From NCBI RefSeq assembly GCF_003597395.2, contig NC_133773.1, positions 126,006,415-126,070,414 of the forward strand: a stretch of DNA of 64,000 nucleotides, given 5' to 3'. The stretch is from Chelonoidis abingdonii (taxonomy: Eukaryota; Chordata; Testudines; Testudinidae). Each line of letters opens with the position of its first letter. Within the stretch, counting starts at the first letter, position 1. Below the pieces are notes generated by a model, which did no database searches, was not told the origin of the DNA, and was given only the letters and a program-made list of their open reading frames with translations. The position numbers were made by a program, and so were the translations under genes. Positions 23,401 to 38,400 of this stretch are shown piece by piece.

Positions 23401-26400
23401 GAGTTGTTGTTGTTGTTTTTTTTTAAGGGCCACAGTGAAGTGATAGGCCTTAAACAATTATGCTGCCTTTGTGTTTAAAACTAAGGCAGCATGTCTAATG
23501 AGTAAGTCTAATGATCAATCTTTTCCAGGTCTGATTGGCTCCGTCTTTTCCATCCTGCAGTTTTTTTCCTCTCCGCTCACGGGCGCTGCATCTGACTGCT
23601 TGGGGAGAAGGCCGATCATGTTGTTGACAGTGGTATGTCTGGCAGCCTGACTAGAATCAGCATAAATCAAATGTACAGAGGGAGGCCAGTGTGTTTAGTG
23701 CACAGCACTAGTCCTGACCATTGCTGCCTCCCCTGGCCAAGTCACTTGATCAAGCATGGGGGTCTAACATTAGGTACTTAGGGCCAGATTTTAAAAGGTA
23801 TTTAGGTGCCTAAAGGTGCAGATAGGCACCTAGTGGGATTTTCAGAAGTGCTTATTTGTATCTTTTAGGCAACTCAGTACCACTGACATTCTGACGTGTA
23901 AGATCACACCACCTGTACAGGTGCCTACATGTAGATTTAGGTGGTTGGCTTTAGGCACTCAGTCTGAAAATGTTGGATTTAATCTTTTTGTCCCTGAGTT
24001 CTGCATCTGTATAATAGGGATAATAATATTATGTACTCCAGCCCCTTGTAAACTACCTTGGGATCTTTGATTGGGAAGCACTTGACAGAAGTGCAACATA
24101 TTTTTTATTTATTGTATTAATGAACATTCACCAAACAGTTTCTCTCTTTGGTAGTTGTTATGAGTTTAAATTTAGGGCTCTGATTATAGGTATAATACAG
24201 TGCAAGTATGAACATGCATAAGGGATCTTGGCAACAAATTACATACTCAACCCATCATCCAATAAAGTCTTTGCAGATTAATACATTAAGCATGTGTGGG
24301 TTCAATTATTATTCAGCAAAACTGAAGGCTAAAATTGACTTTCAAATCAGTGGATTTTTTCTCTTTTTTTGTCTTAGAATTTTTCTGGGTTGCAGATTTT
24401 ATTTAAACATTTCAATTATATTGGGAACCATTTTGTGGCTGTCTTGTAAGCAAAATGGAGAAAATTGTACAAAGATGTTCTAAACATCTTTCAGTGCATT
24501 AACAGGATAGATTTTGCATCAGACAAACTTCCTCCTAACATAACGTACAATAGTGGGATTGTGTGAAATGATTACAGATGGACTCTCCTTATTGGATTTT
24601 TACTGTCTGACATTCAGTGTAGTCCATGTCTGGTGAAATGCCAGTTTATTCAAGAAAGCATTTGTTGTTTCATGATTAATGGAGCAGACATTTATTTTGC
24701 TTTTCAAACATTAGTCTCGCTAGAAAACGATCCTAAAATGATGCTGATTTTACTGTATCATGTAAGAAAAATTTCCTCTTCTCTCTGCAGGTGGGGTTGA
24801 TAGCATCATATGCACTCTGGGCTATTTCTAGGAGTTTTGGTATTTTTCTTCTCTCCAGAGTCCTAGGTGGAATAAGTAAAGGGAATGTCAGCCTGTCTAC
24901 TGCTATAATTGCTGACCTGCACTCTCCAAAAGCTAGGAGCAAGGGCATGGTGAGTTACAAATGCTGGCAACAATAATATCAAGTGCTGATACAGTTCTTT
25001 TCATTTTCAAAGCGCTTTCCACACAATAATCCTCACTATACTCAGGGCCGGCGCATGCATTTAGGTGGCTTAGGCAATCGTCTAGGGCGCCAGCATTATT
25101 AGGGGGCGGCATTTTGCCGGACGGGGTGGCAGGCGGCTCTGGTGGAGCTGCCGCAGTCGTGCCTGCGGAGGGTCCACTGGTCCGTGGCTCCGATGGAGCT
25201 GCCGTAGTCGTGCCTGCGGATGGTCAGCTGCTTGCGCGGCTGCAGTCGACCTCCCGCAGGCACGACTGCGACAGCTCCACCGGAGCTGCGGGAGCAGCCG
25301 ACCATCCGCAGGCAGGACTGCGGAGCCAGAGGACAAGCGTGCGGGGCGGCGAAATGGCCGTGCGCCTAGGACGCTCAAACCCCTAGCGCCGGTCCTGACT
25401 ATAGTCCTGTGTGGTAGGTAAGCCAGTAGTACTATTCTTATTTTACAGATTGCAAATTTGAGGCAGAAAGAGTAAGAGGCTGTTCTCAGGCCCAAGCGGG
25501 ATTCAGTTGCAAACAGGGTTAGAACTTTGGCTGTCCTGTTTCAGTCCTGTACTCAGACAGCAAGTGGTCAGGCCCTAGACTGATTTTTTTTAATGTCTCC
25601 TCTTAAAGACACTGGACTAAATTCTGTGCTAAGTTCCATTGAAGCCAGTGTGTGCACAGGGTATAAATCGGCACAGTATTTAGCCTCCTTCCTCCAGCAT
25701 TATAGCCCTGTTCTGGTGCACTGTTTTAATGCTGAACTGGAGGGAAGACAGCTACCTAATGAGTCACCTTTACTATTTCCTGCACCATCATAGGTTTTTC
25801 TTAGACTCCACCAATCCTAATTCTGCCCTAGCCAACCCTGCTCACCTTTATCTAACTTGCATTGATAGGGCAGTAGCTAGGAATTGCAAAAGAACCATGA
25901 GGGATGAGAAACAACATCATTGCCACCAAGGTGGTACACATGATGCACTGACAGCATCCTACACTGAGCAGCTTTACAATCTAAAAACACATCCCGGGGC
26001 TTTATGATTTTAGACCCGCTTTGGGTGAATAAATCCTGAACTGAATGAGCACACGTTTCACCTTCTCCCCTCCCCTCCCTGGCCATTTTTTTCTCCACTT
26101 TCTTTATTTCAAAGGAGTAGTGGAAATTATTTCTGGGTGCCCCTTTACCATGCTGAAAAGTGTCATGGCCACTTATTGAATGGTAGTGCATTTTATTTTC
26201 TGCCCAGTCATGAAAGCTTCAGCTCTGTTGCAGTTATCTCTGCCTTGCCATTCATTGCTGTTTGCCACACACTTGCCCCTTCGCTCGAGGTGGATGTGGA
26301 TTTTTTTTTTTGGCATGGATGTTTAGCAAGAGATAGAATAGCTTTAGAGCTGACTCTCTGAATTGGATCAAAAGGTGTTTAATTCCATTACCTGCATAAT

Positions 26401-29400
26401 TGATCACGTTTGATGTTGTGTTAGCATTTGACACAACAATGTAGCTTCTATCAGAGTATGACCAACCTAACAGTTATCAAGTTTTACCAAAGGGGAAAAA
26501 AAAAATTCTTAGTCATGAACTTCTAGTTTACTGTATCTCAACAGGCAATGATTGGTGTTGCTTTCTCACTTGGATTTACCGTGGGTCCTATGATTGGAGC
26601 TTACCTTGCCATGGAAACAGGAAAAGGAGAAGTCTTCTATCTTCGGTCAGCTTTGCTTGCACTCATGTTTGCTGTTGCTGACTTAATTTTCATCTTCTTC
26701 CTGCTTCCGGAGACACTCCCCAAAGAAAAACGGGTAAAATATGCTGAGAGTGGCTCTGAAAATCCATATTTCCTATAGGCAAGGGCAGGACTTGAAAATT
26801 ATTGACACAGTAGAAATGTATGGGGAGGGACAAACTCTCCAGAACCTGATGGCTAGGGATTTGGTTCAGTCCTTAGACCAGAAGTTAAACCCACCAAAAT
26901 TGGTGATGACAGAAAGTAGCAATTGTGATTAGCAGTCATGTCCTAGGTACTGCAGTGCATCAAAAATGCTTAGATAGTTACCATTGAATTTCTGTTGGGT
27001 TTGCTAAACTTCAGATTCTTCAGCAACTGATGGGGCCACTAGACAAGCCCAAGAATACTGTGTCACCCTGAGCTGGCCCAATCTAATTTGAGAATTTCAG
27101 ACAACAATATTCTAACTCAATCATGAAAATACAGTGAAATTTGTTTAAAACATGATTTCTCGCATTAGTCAAAGCAGGCCATAAATTGGTTGTTTAGTCT
27201 AAACTAATCCGGATTCAGCTGTCAGTAACAGTCTGGGAATCTTTTTCGAATTGTCTGTCAATATTCATAATGTCCTCATCATTGTAGTGCCTAAGCTCTG
27301 TATGAGATTAAAAATACCATGAATGCTCTACTTGGAGCAGGTAGGATGAAGATTTCTGTGTCTCACTCAGATGAACAAGAACTCCAGCTTTGAGTGCATT
27401 GTTAATTCTCCATTATTGCTGTGCCAACATCTGATAGACACTGGATCAAATTGTCAAAAGCACATAAATCCCATTTTCAGAAGTGATTTAGGGGCCTGAG
27501 TTCTGTAAAGTCTTATTGCAAGTTAGAAGTTTAAGGACCCAGTGTTTGGTTAAAGGGAATTAGGAGCCTAAAGGGGAGTTAGACATCTAGGTGTTTATGA
27601 AAATCCCACTATGTGTCTGTCTGTGTCTTTAGACACCTAAATACCTTCTGAAGATCTTCCCCCCCAAGTGCCTAAACCATTTCTAAAATGAGTCTTAGGC
27701 TTTCAAAAAACAATACCTTACTCTGTGGTATAGGTATAGTACTTTTGAAAATTTTACCCAGACTTAGTAATTAGTAATTCCTGCCTCATTTTTTGGCCCA
27801 GAAGAGGATTATTATAACTGGCAAGATGAGAAGTCAGCACTTATGGTCCCAGTTGTGTCCCAAATTTTTGGGTGCCCTAAGCAGCCGCGTATACCTGAGG
27901 ACGGCCCTGAAACAGGTTCCTCTTTAAGCCCCTGGAGACAGAAACTTGTAGCATTGGACCAAATTCAGCCCTGGGTGTAAGTAGGTAAAACGCCATTGAT
28001 TTTAGGGATTGCAGCAGGTCTTGATCAGTGTCATTGTCTCTGTCCCTCCCTCTAAGCAGCTCCCAGCCCTTTTAACATACCCTCCATTTACAAGGCACTT
28101 GTGGAATGGAGAACCCTCTGTCTCTATATTTGGGCATTTAGAATAGCACAGGGAAGTTTGCCTGTGCTATTCCAGACATGGCAAAAACTTTAGACCTTCC
28201 GTAAGTGATGCCAGCAGGGTGTGTCATGTGCAATGGCTGTTCCTTTATTCCCCCACTATGATTTTTTTTTATGGCTCTTTCATACATCATGTGGTCTGAA
28301 GTCCTAGCTAAGGACTTTGATGCTTTTTTCCTGTGTACTTTTGAAAAATCAGACTATTCCTTTTGTATGTTTATGGCAGTCTGTTAGGGCTATGGATGCT
28401 CTTTGTAGACAGAGATGGTGTGAGAGTTCATTAGCTCAGGTCTGGACAGGGCTTTGAAGATATAAAGTGCGTCCATATTATTATGCAGGGCTCTTCAATC
28501 CACTTTGTGGCTGCCTGTGCCTGCCTCATGAAATTTTGATTTAGTCCTGCCTTAATGTCTTAAAGAAACCACTCCATTTAGCAATGGTGATTTCACATAT
28601 TTAATAGTTTTCTCTAATTCTCCCCACTTTGATTTTTAAATCCAAATCCTTTGATGGTGAGACAGTAATTGACTCCACAGAACAATCTATTGTGGGATCA
28701 CAGAAGGCTGTGGCTAAGGTGAGGCATAAGCAGCAAGGGTAGATGAAGTCTTAAAAAGCAGAGATTCCCCTCAGTGAAAAATTAGCTGATAAAAAATACA
28801 GACCATATTAGCACAATGTTTCTAGAAAGGATTTTTTTCCCCTCCTGGTTTCCCAGTAGGTGTCAGTGGCTGGTTAAAAGGGCTGTAAATGCAAACAATA
28901 AAGCAGTCACTTATACGCTACACCTTGGGTTGTTTGTGTGATACAGTTCATGTATCCGATTGCACATGTTGCATGTATTTCAATAGCCCTAGGAGACCTG
29001 ATCTTCGGGGCTTCTAGGTGCTAGTGTAATACAAACGAATAATAATATATGCCTTATAAATATGTAAGGCCAGTGGAGCCCCTCTGGACAACAGGGAAGT
29101 GAAGATTGGTGAATGGAACAGAGGCAAACTTGTCCATTCTTAATCACAAAACTAACAGGTAAAGTAAAAGAGGAGAAATGCTGTTATCTGCTGGTTATTT
29201 TTCTTTGGCCCCTGACATGTATCCTGGCTTCAGGGTGAAATGGGTGTAAGTTAATCAATAGCCAAAATCAGTCTAGAGGTGCTTGGGTTAAAATTGTGCA
29301 CACCAACCCCTTGTTTGTATGTGTGTATCTGGTAGACATGCCATTAGCTGATTGCAGAGTTTGTGTATGCACCTGTGTATGGAGAACATTTGCTCATGCG

Positions 29401-32400
29401 GCCTATGCTGTCAAGTCTGGTTAGAGGTAAAACCTTGTATTCTGTTCTCTGTGAAAAGTTTGAGTATTTTTTGTTTTTTTGGTTTTTGTTAGAAATGTTC
29501 CACCTTTTGGCTACCAAGGGCCAGTTTTGAAGCACATTTACATGCATTCAGAACATTAGGATTGTTTGCAGTGGGTTGTGCAAACCTAATTCACCCTGCT
29601 CCAGTTCATACAAGTTAGCCACAGTTGTCTCTCTCTTCTTAGGTATCCTCCATGATGTGTGGATTTCAGGCAGGGAGTGACTTGCTTAGTCCGCTGGCTT
29701 TGTTTCAGTTCTCTGCAGTCACCAGAGGAAAGGACTCACCTTCGAGGGAGAGTAAGTGCTGCTTGTTTTTTCACATTATGTCATACGTGTTCCCTTGATG
29801 TGGCAATGATTTCTAAATACACTTTTTCTCCCTTTATTTTGACAATTTCAGAAGCAACTCCCCCCCCCCCCCCCCGATCTTTCAGACCCACGTTAACTAT
29901 TTAAAAAATGGGAGTTGCAAGCTGCACTGGGTGTTGACCAGGGCTTTGTTATCTCCAAGGAATGGCTTTGAGGTTTTATGTCAGGGGTTTGGAGCCACTC
30001 TCCTTTCCATCGTTCCTTCTCTGTTCTGCGTGGGCAGTAGCTGCAGCTGTAGGTACATCACAGCAAATTAACTGACCTAAAGAGACAGAGCAAGCCGTGA
30101 GTTGGGTAACCTTGATTCCACAGTGCCAGGCTGGAAACCAGGAATGCCAGATCCTGAGGCATAAGTGCAGACTCAGTTGGCCTTGGAGCACCCATCGGAA
30201 AAAAATAGTGGGTGCTCAGCACCCACCAGCCACCGCTCTTCAGCCATACTGCCAAACAGCTATTTGGCAGCTCAGAGAGGGGGCTGGGAGAGAGCGGTGG
30301 GCAGAGGCCTCAGGGATGGGGTAGAGCAGGGGCAGGGAGGGGGTGTGGCAAGGGCAGGAAGAGGCAGGTGAGGGCAAGGCCTTGGGGGGAAGAGGCAGAG
30401 TAGGGGTGGAGTGTCCCTAGGAAAAAGCTAGAAGACAGCACTTATGTCCTGAGGCATTTTTCTCTAACTTCAGATGGAATTTTGATTTCAAACTTCCCCT
30501 CTCAAAGTTTGAGGATGTTCAGACACAGGGCTTTGGCTGGGCCTTTCTCTCAGTAAAGGTGTTTGGAATTTGCCGGTCATACCAGTGAGTTAATCTGTCC
30601 TTCCAACTACTGTTATGGTGCAAAGGAATATTATTAGACACGTGAAACACATCTTATTCTTAACTGTGCAGCATAAAACCATATAAACCATCTCCATCTG
30701 CTTCTGTAAAGCACAGGACACTTTCTTTTTCAAGGCCAGTTACAAACCACCTACACTCTATAATTGACCACTTCCACTAATGCTTGAGAGAGAGACCAAC
30801 AACATTAGCATCCATATTGGTCCTATAAAACAAAGGTATTAAATTAAAGAAACCTGAGGGCTAAATGTTGGGGGTAGTGGAGGTAGAGTCTTTACCCATT
30901 GGCTTCCTTCCGGTAGGAAGAGAACCTTAATGATATGACTGAGTGTTCACTTCCTTGGAAGTTATTGCTCTTATTTTTCACTCTAATCCCTAAGGGCTGA
31001 TCTACACTACCACTTAAATTGATGTAATTTATATGTTGCTCAGGGGTGTGAAAACAACACCCCCATGAGCAATGTAAGTTACATTGACTTAAAGCGGTGT
31101 CCACACAGTGCGATGTCGGTGGGAGGTGCTCTCCTGCTGACATAACTTCTGCCTCGTGCAGAGGTGGCGTAATTATGTCGATGGGGGAGCACTTTCTCAT
31201 TGGCATAGCGCGTCTTCACCAGACATGCTACAGCAGTGCAGCTGCACTGATATAGCACGGTACTGTAGACTTGCCCTTATACTCTAGTCACAGAAATGGG
31301 GCCAGAGTCTAATCTGTGGTGTGTGGCATGTGGATATTTAATATGAGCATCGGAAATAAGTCCCTGACCTTTTTTATTTAAGTGGTACTGAATGTTGCTT
31401 TTGTTATCTTTTTTTTAAAATGGTACTTATGGTGTAGTGTCTCTTTCTCTCGCTTTTTTTTTATTTAGACCTTCAGAATCTCAAGGTCCTGGGCCTAGTT
31501 TATTTCCTTTATCTCTTCCTGTTTTCTGGTCTTGAATACACATTGAGTTTTCTCACCCATCAGCGATTCCAGTTCAACAGGTACAGTGTGCTTAGAAGAG
31601 ATGTGCTGTGTACTCTCTAGTGTTTCTTTGTTCATTGTTTTCTCAAGAGACCCTCTTAGGGCTTGTAATTTTCAAGGGTGCCTTTTAATGATCGGCGTTA
31701 ACATGCTAGAAGACTTCATTCTGTTACAAATGGATTTCTAATGCTCCAAGTTTTCTCTTTATAAGCCAGGAAGAATAACTGAAATACAGACACATCTATA
31801 AGGAAAGCAAATACTCTGAAATTATAATTAAAAATGTAAAGAAAAATTGATGTGCAGAGATGGAATCAAAACAAATGGAAAATGTATACTGAATTTGTGC
31901 TTAACTGACCTGGCTGTATTGATTCATGTAAAGCTACCCAAAGAGCTTTTCTGTGTCAGCATGTATCTTGAGGCTTAAATAAAGCAGAATAGATATAGGG
32001 TTTAGCTATGTGATTGTATTTGCTCAGCAGAATTCTGTGTTATATACAGTCTGCAAATCCTTATGTAATGCAACTTCTGGTTGGCTGAATTCCTTTAATC
32101 AAACCCTGTTGTACTCTTTCATATTATTATTCTCTTCTTGAAAGCAGTTTAATTGCTGGCTTGTAGAGAGAGTCCCAGCTTGAGCCCAGATCTTGTAGAA
32201 TTTATTCCTGTGAGTAGTCTTTGTCCCTGGTTGGTTTTGTTTCTGGATATTCTTTCTATTCCTGTCTTTCTCTCATCATCATCATATGATTTACAAAGAT
32301 CTTTGTATGTCACTGGAAGCCTTTTCCTTTGTGATAATCCTGCTGCTTCTGCACAATTCATTCATTGATATAATAACTATCCGCTGTTTGGATATGTCAC

Positions 32401-35400
32401 TCTTATGACCATGATCATGACTGTGTTAGGACATCCTTGAATGAACTGGGGAGGAGGACAAGCTAGGTATCTAGGTAAGAGTTGATACAATCCAAATTCT
32501 TTGGTAGCCAATAGTGATGAGAGAGGACCAGCCCAGGAATTCTGTTTTGCCCAAACTTGTATCTTTTTAATTTAAAATTTGTCAGTGGTTTATTAAAGAT
32601 GCTGTATTTTCTAGAGAGGAGGAACAGCATGGGCAATGGCAGTACAAGCTTCCCCATCAATGTACCGTTACCCTCACCTCAAGGGGCCACTGCCAGGGTT
32701 AATTGTTCAGTTTCCTTCTCCTCTCTGCTGAGGCTGCTGATGGGGGTGTTGGTTTCTAGGATGTGAAACACATTGTTCACTGGAAATCAACAACTCATTT
32801 CACATAGCTTACTGTCTGGTGGCTTTCTGGTGACCTATTTTGGTCAGTAATGTCCTGGAAAGCCTACCCTTGGGCTGCCCTGGGAATGCCTCAGATAGCA
32901 GCAGGCTAAAGTGAAGAGCTCTATATCTCTGAGCAATCCAATCTACCTTTATTTTGATTGGTGGTGGTGTCTAATGCTGTCTGAATGTTAAGACCCCATG
33001 TGGGCACCTAAAATATCGATCTCTTTCATTTGGGAAATAGTGATTTAGATCTAAGAGGAAGACTTTGTGTGTGAGTGGTAGCCGTGTATAATTTGTGCTT
33101 CCCCTCTCTGTCCAACCCCTTCTAGTATGCAGCAAGGCAAGATGTTTTTCTTTATTGGGATGACAATGGCTGTGATCCAGGGAGGCTACACTTGCCGAAT
33201 CAGGCCAGGATGTGAAATCAAAGCCATAAAAAGGGTATATTCCTCTTTTAAACATATATTATTTGTATTTATTCCATTTCCTCTCGACTCTGACATGCTA
33301 CTTTTTAATTAGTAAAGCAACCAGATGGCATTTTATGGCTGTAACTGTACTAGGGATTAAAATCTAAGGGATGGAGTGAGTTTTTTGACTTCATCAGTAC
33401 TAAGTGACTTCTTTAGTCCATTTCCTAATGCTTCTAATTGAACGGGCATATTTTGTATGCCACATACATTGTAGTGACATTTTTCAAGCAGACAAAACAT
33501 TAAAACATACAAATCATCTCCCACAGTACTGTAGCTTCTTTCCCTCTAATATATTATTTAAAATTTCTGTAATCTAAATTCATCATAGCTGCTGACACTT
33601 CCGAGAGTTAGCCCAGTTCTCACACAGGCTCAAGTCTATGTGATATGAGGAGTATATTTTCCAGTGATTTCTGGTGTGGTTTAGTGGTGGAACACAGGAC
33701 TAAGAGGCAAGAACTCCTGAATTGTAATCCCATCTCTGACTGCCTTTCTGGCACTAGGGAAATCATTTTAAGGGATGCTGTAAATTTTGAACTCTAGTCA
33801 GTTTCCTTCAGTCATGGTTAACTCTAGTAACTCGGAGGTGAATCTGGGTCAGTGCTGAGGGTGTGGTTCCTCTTTAGCAGAGTGAAAACAGCAGTTCAGC
33901 TATGCTTGAATTGTAAAAATGTAAGAGAGTTGGGAAAAAATTAAAGCTCTTTTTTGTGAATCACATGGTGGAACTTGGCTCTGATATTGTGCTTTAAAAT
34001 AGGAAGAGGGAAAGCACAACATGGGAGCAAAGATCTGCTGCACAGCAGGAAGAGGAGAATCTTGTCCTGTTTCTTTTTACCTTGGGGTGGTTGGTATTCT
34101 TTCAACTCTAAGGATCTTCTTCCCCTGCACAATGGCGACTAACCCTCCAGTTGATGAGGGGTGCATGTGGCACCCATCAGCACTACCAGGAGAAGGGGGA
34201 CAAAATGCTCCTATTGCTCTATTCTACACAAGTTTCTTTCTCAGTTCTGCCAATCTTGTCTGGGCATTCTCTACCTTTGCATCATCAGTGATGCAATCTC
34301 CACTTCCCCAACACCTAACAGGAAATAAATCTTCCATGAGTAAAAACAACAGACCAATCTAGAGAGGGAAACTTGGCAACATGGGAACTGTCTCTTTAAC
34401 TTAAATATATCCCCTCTCAGCAGCAGCAGCGCAGTGCCAAGAAAACTGGGATTAGGCTTTTATGATGCATATGGCTTTAGATGTAATAGAAACACACTCA
34501 TTTTGCATATTTTTTTTTTTTAGGCTATAATGCTGTTGATTCCAGCTTTCTTGTTGATTGGATGGGCTGGTAATGTGACGGTGCTGAGTGCTGGACTGTT
34601 GCTCTATTCTTTCGGTGAGCTATTCAAATAGTTCCCAATAGGCATTGAAGCCTAAGCATGGCAAATCAACTTCATAGATTTCCTCACCCTGTTTAATAAA
34701 GATGTACTTCAGGCTTCATGGAATAGGCGATAAAAGTTGACTTTCTTGCTTATAAAACTTGGAAGGAATCACAGCTCTAGGTTATTCTAATGCTAATTGT
34801 ATCCCTAGAAGTTGTCATGGTGATGTTTGTAAATGTCACCAGCACTCATCTTGTCTCAGCTGACTGGGGAGCATTTCAGATTCTTTTTCTCTCCCAGACC
34901 TAGAGACAACTTGTACATTAAATAAAAATACCCCAGCTTAGTAAAAGAGAGGCAGCTCTGCTTTTCAGAACTGTGACAACTGCTTTATTCATTACACTTT
35001 GGAGGCTGGGCAAAGGAGAGCTGCATAACTGTCTGTCAGAGCAGGAATGAGAAGTGCTGTATATAAACACTCTGATTTATGCTACAACATAGTCAAGCAA
35101 GGACTTAGTCAACAGTATAATTTTCTGCTCTCCTGCCTCACTAACCACAGGCGGGGAGGGGTAGGACAACTCAATCTGTCATTTATGAAGAAGTGTGCAG
35201 AAGTGTGTGTGCATGGACATATGTATGTTTAAAAGGAAGTAATTTTTGCAGATTTAGGCCTCCATTCAGGAAAACAGTTAAGCATCAGTTTAGGTCCGCC
35301 CCTATTTGGAAAAGCACATAAGTGCACGCTTGACTTCAGTGCGACTTAAGCACCTTAAATCTTTTCTTGGACAGGCACCATAAGATGTTTCCAAAAGAGT

Positions 35401-38400
35401 TAACATTAGTACAACAACAAGATATTCTCTTTTTTTGAGTGGCAGAGATACATTTTATAATCGGTACAAAATTTTAAATCCCTGAATTAAAAACAAAGGT
35501 TTCTTGTTTTAGGAAGAGTCTGTTTGACAGCTTGCTTGTCTAGGGACAAGTGTATGTAAAAAATTAACAAATCATTCAGACTCACTGGAGGATGCCAAGC
35601 TTCTGCCATCTGATTGTCCTTTCCTTGCTGGGAAGTATTTTGTATGCTACATCTCTTCCTTACTGGGAGAAACACGGCCTGTTTCAGCAAGAGGGCAGTT
35701 CTCATTGTTAGATCTTGACTGTTGTGTTTAGTTCGGGCTCTGTGAGCTAGCGTATTTTCTCTTTAGACTTGGTATCTGCATACTGCATTGTAGAACATAT
35801 GGTTGCTTTTATTCACTTTATTCATAAGCACTGTACACTTATGTCTCTCAGGGGACTCTTCATGATTTCACATATGGCCATCTCACTGAGCATGTGATGT
35901 ATGAAAGATTCCTTCTCCCACTACACCTGACAAGATGATAGAGATCTGGAAAACTACTAGTTAGCTGAATAGAATGTAACTGTGACCCTTATGCCCTTCC
36001 CTCTAGGGCTGTCAAGAAGAAAGGCTGTAATGTAAAACAGCTGCTGAATGCTCATAGCCTTTATGGCTGCAAGAGTTGTTTGTGTAGCTTGGCTTTGTTG
36101 GGGGTGTTTTTGTTATTAAACTGAATGAAACCTTATGATTCATTGTTGGTTTAATGCCCTAGGGCACGGCATTTTTCTGTGCAGTAGTAACCAGTGTGGC
36201 TGCATTTTTGGCTATAGCTATCCTTGCTGCTTTGGGCTCTCTGCTCATTAGTGCTATTCTAACCTACTCTTACATCTTTTCCAGCCGCTGCCATTGTTGT
36301 TCCCTGTTTGTCAGCAGTGGTGTCAGGCTATGGTAAGTGGCTCTTTACTTGTTGGAGGGGCAGCATTTGTCTGTACAAAGCTAACTTTAACTGAAACTGC
36401 AAATACAAAATCCAGTTCCACTTAACACCTGTTTACTGCTACAGCAATATGCATTTAGTGTTGGAACCTGGACTTTGAGAGCTGACATGGGGTTGCATGA
36501 GTTAGATTTATAACGTACCAAAAGCCTGTCCTCAGCTCTAAGTGCATTTGACAAGAGCTAAAAATACTGTCAATTAAAAGTAAAAGCATTAGCTAATCCA
36601 GGGGTCGGCAACCTTTCAGAAGTGATATGCCGAGTCTTCATTTATTCACTTTAATTTAAGGTTTCGCGTGCCAGTAATACATTTTAATATTTTTAGAAGG
36701 TCTCTCTCTATAAGTCTATATATTACATAACTAAACTATTGTTGTATTGTAAAATAAACAAGGTTTTCAAAATGTTTAAGAAGCTTCATTTAAAATTAAA
36801 TTAAAATGTTGATCTTACGATGCCGGCCCACTCAGCCCGCTGCTGGTCTGGGGTTCTGTTCACCTAGGCCGGCAGTGGGCTGAGTGGGGCTGGCGACTGG
36901 GACACCAGAACCCCAGACCAGCAGCGGGCTGTGCGGGGCCAGCGGCCGGGACCCCAGACCAGCAGTGGGCTGAGCCGCTCAGCTCGCTGCCGCTCAGGGG
37001 TTCCATCTGCCGGCTCCTGCCAGCCAGGATCCCGGCTGCTGGACCCGCTCAGCCCGCTGCCGGCCTGGGGTCCCGGCCCTGCCCACATACAATGGGTACC
37101 TACCCTCTCCCTGGTTCTGGCCCATTCTCTTCCTCTCTCTGCACTGCGCTGAGGGTGGGAGCGCACTGAGCACAGGGTTGGGGTTGGCCAGGAGCTAGAA
37201 TGAGGGAGGGGGCTCAGGAGGTTTGGGTGTGGGGCATTTACCTGGGCAGCTCCCATTTGGTGCAAGGGGTGCAGGTGCTCCCATTTGGTGCTCAAGGTGG
37301 GGGTGGAGATGTGGGGGGTGCATGGGGATGTGGTGGGGGTACAAGAGTCAGGGCAGAGGGTGGGGGGCATGTGAGAGGGAGTGCAGGTGTTGGGGGGGGC
37401 TGGGTATGTGTGGGGGTTCCAGAGTCAGGGCTGGGGTCGTGGTGGCGGTGGTGAAGGAGTCAAGCAGAGGGCTGGGTGTGTATGAGGGGGGTATAGGGCT
37501 CAGGGCAGGGGTCTGGGTGTGTGTGCGGGGCACAGGGCTCAGGGCACGGGCCTGGGGTATGTGCGGGGCTGCAGGGCTCAGGGCAGAGGGTGTGTGTGGG
37601 GGGGGGGTCAGGGCTCAGGGCAGAGGGCTGAGTGTGTGTGAAGGGGGGTCAGGACAGAGGCCTGGGGTGTGTGTGAGGGGGGTCGGGTCAGGGCAAGGGA
37701 CTGGAGGGGATAAGCCCCTATTCCAACCCCAACCCCAGGCCCTGCCCCCGCTTCTTCTCTGCTTCCGCTGGAAGCCGCAAGCATGCTGACTCAGCTCCTT
37801 CCCAACTCCCTCCCTTGCAAGGGCCATCAGCTGATCTGCCAGCAGGGAGCAAGGGAGGGAGAGGCGGAGGAGGGGCAGGAACCCAGCACACTACAGGAAG
37901 AGGCAGGGGAGCCAGCAGGACCAGGCTTCTGCCCCTTGCCCCCTTCCCCCGCGGGGTGGGGGGGCAGGGGAGTGGAGGGCGGAGAAGAGCGGGCCGGGCC
38001 GGGCAGGATTTTTAATGGCACACTGCTGCCTGCCGGGACTCCTTGACACGCATGCCATAGGTTGCCGACCCCTGAGCTAATCCATCCCCACAAGCCATAC
38101 TGCTTTCATCTACTCAAAGTGACAAAGGCATGAATAGCAGCAGCAAGGTTACAAACTCCTGGTGGGGAGGCGGAGGAGCCTTTCTAGACACTGATGCTCT
38201 ATGACAATTGCAGCTGAGGATTCAACAGTCTGGGTACCCTCAAATGCAGTAACAAGTGGGACAATCAAGTAAGGAAGACTCCATATCTTCTGGCTGCTTC
38301 CTTCAACCTGCCAGCATTGTCTTGGTCTTATCAGGCTTGAACATCAGCTAGCTAGCTGTCATCCATGCCCTGTTCCCTCTCGGACACTGGTGCAGGTGTT

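Noticed and set aside
25082..25495. 137-codon - strand frame
   Set aside because: Lies across the GC-rich hAT MITE and its flanks; no family resemblance.
30892..31206. 104-codon - strand frame
   Set aside because: Coincides with the Harbinger MITE at 30994-31276, which has no coding role.
36864..37789. Long open frames on both strands (168 and 188 codons)
   Set aside because: They fall in the G/C-rich repetitive core of the hAT element; stop codons are rare there because of composition.
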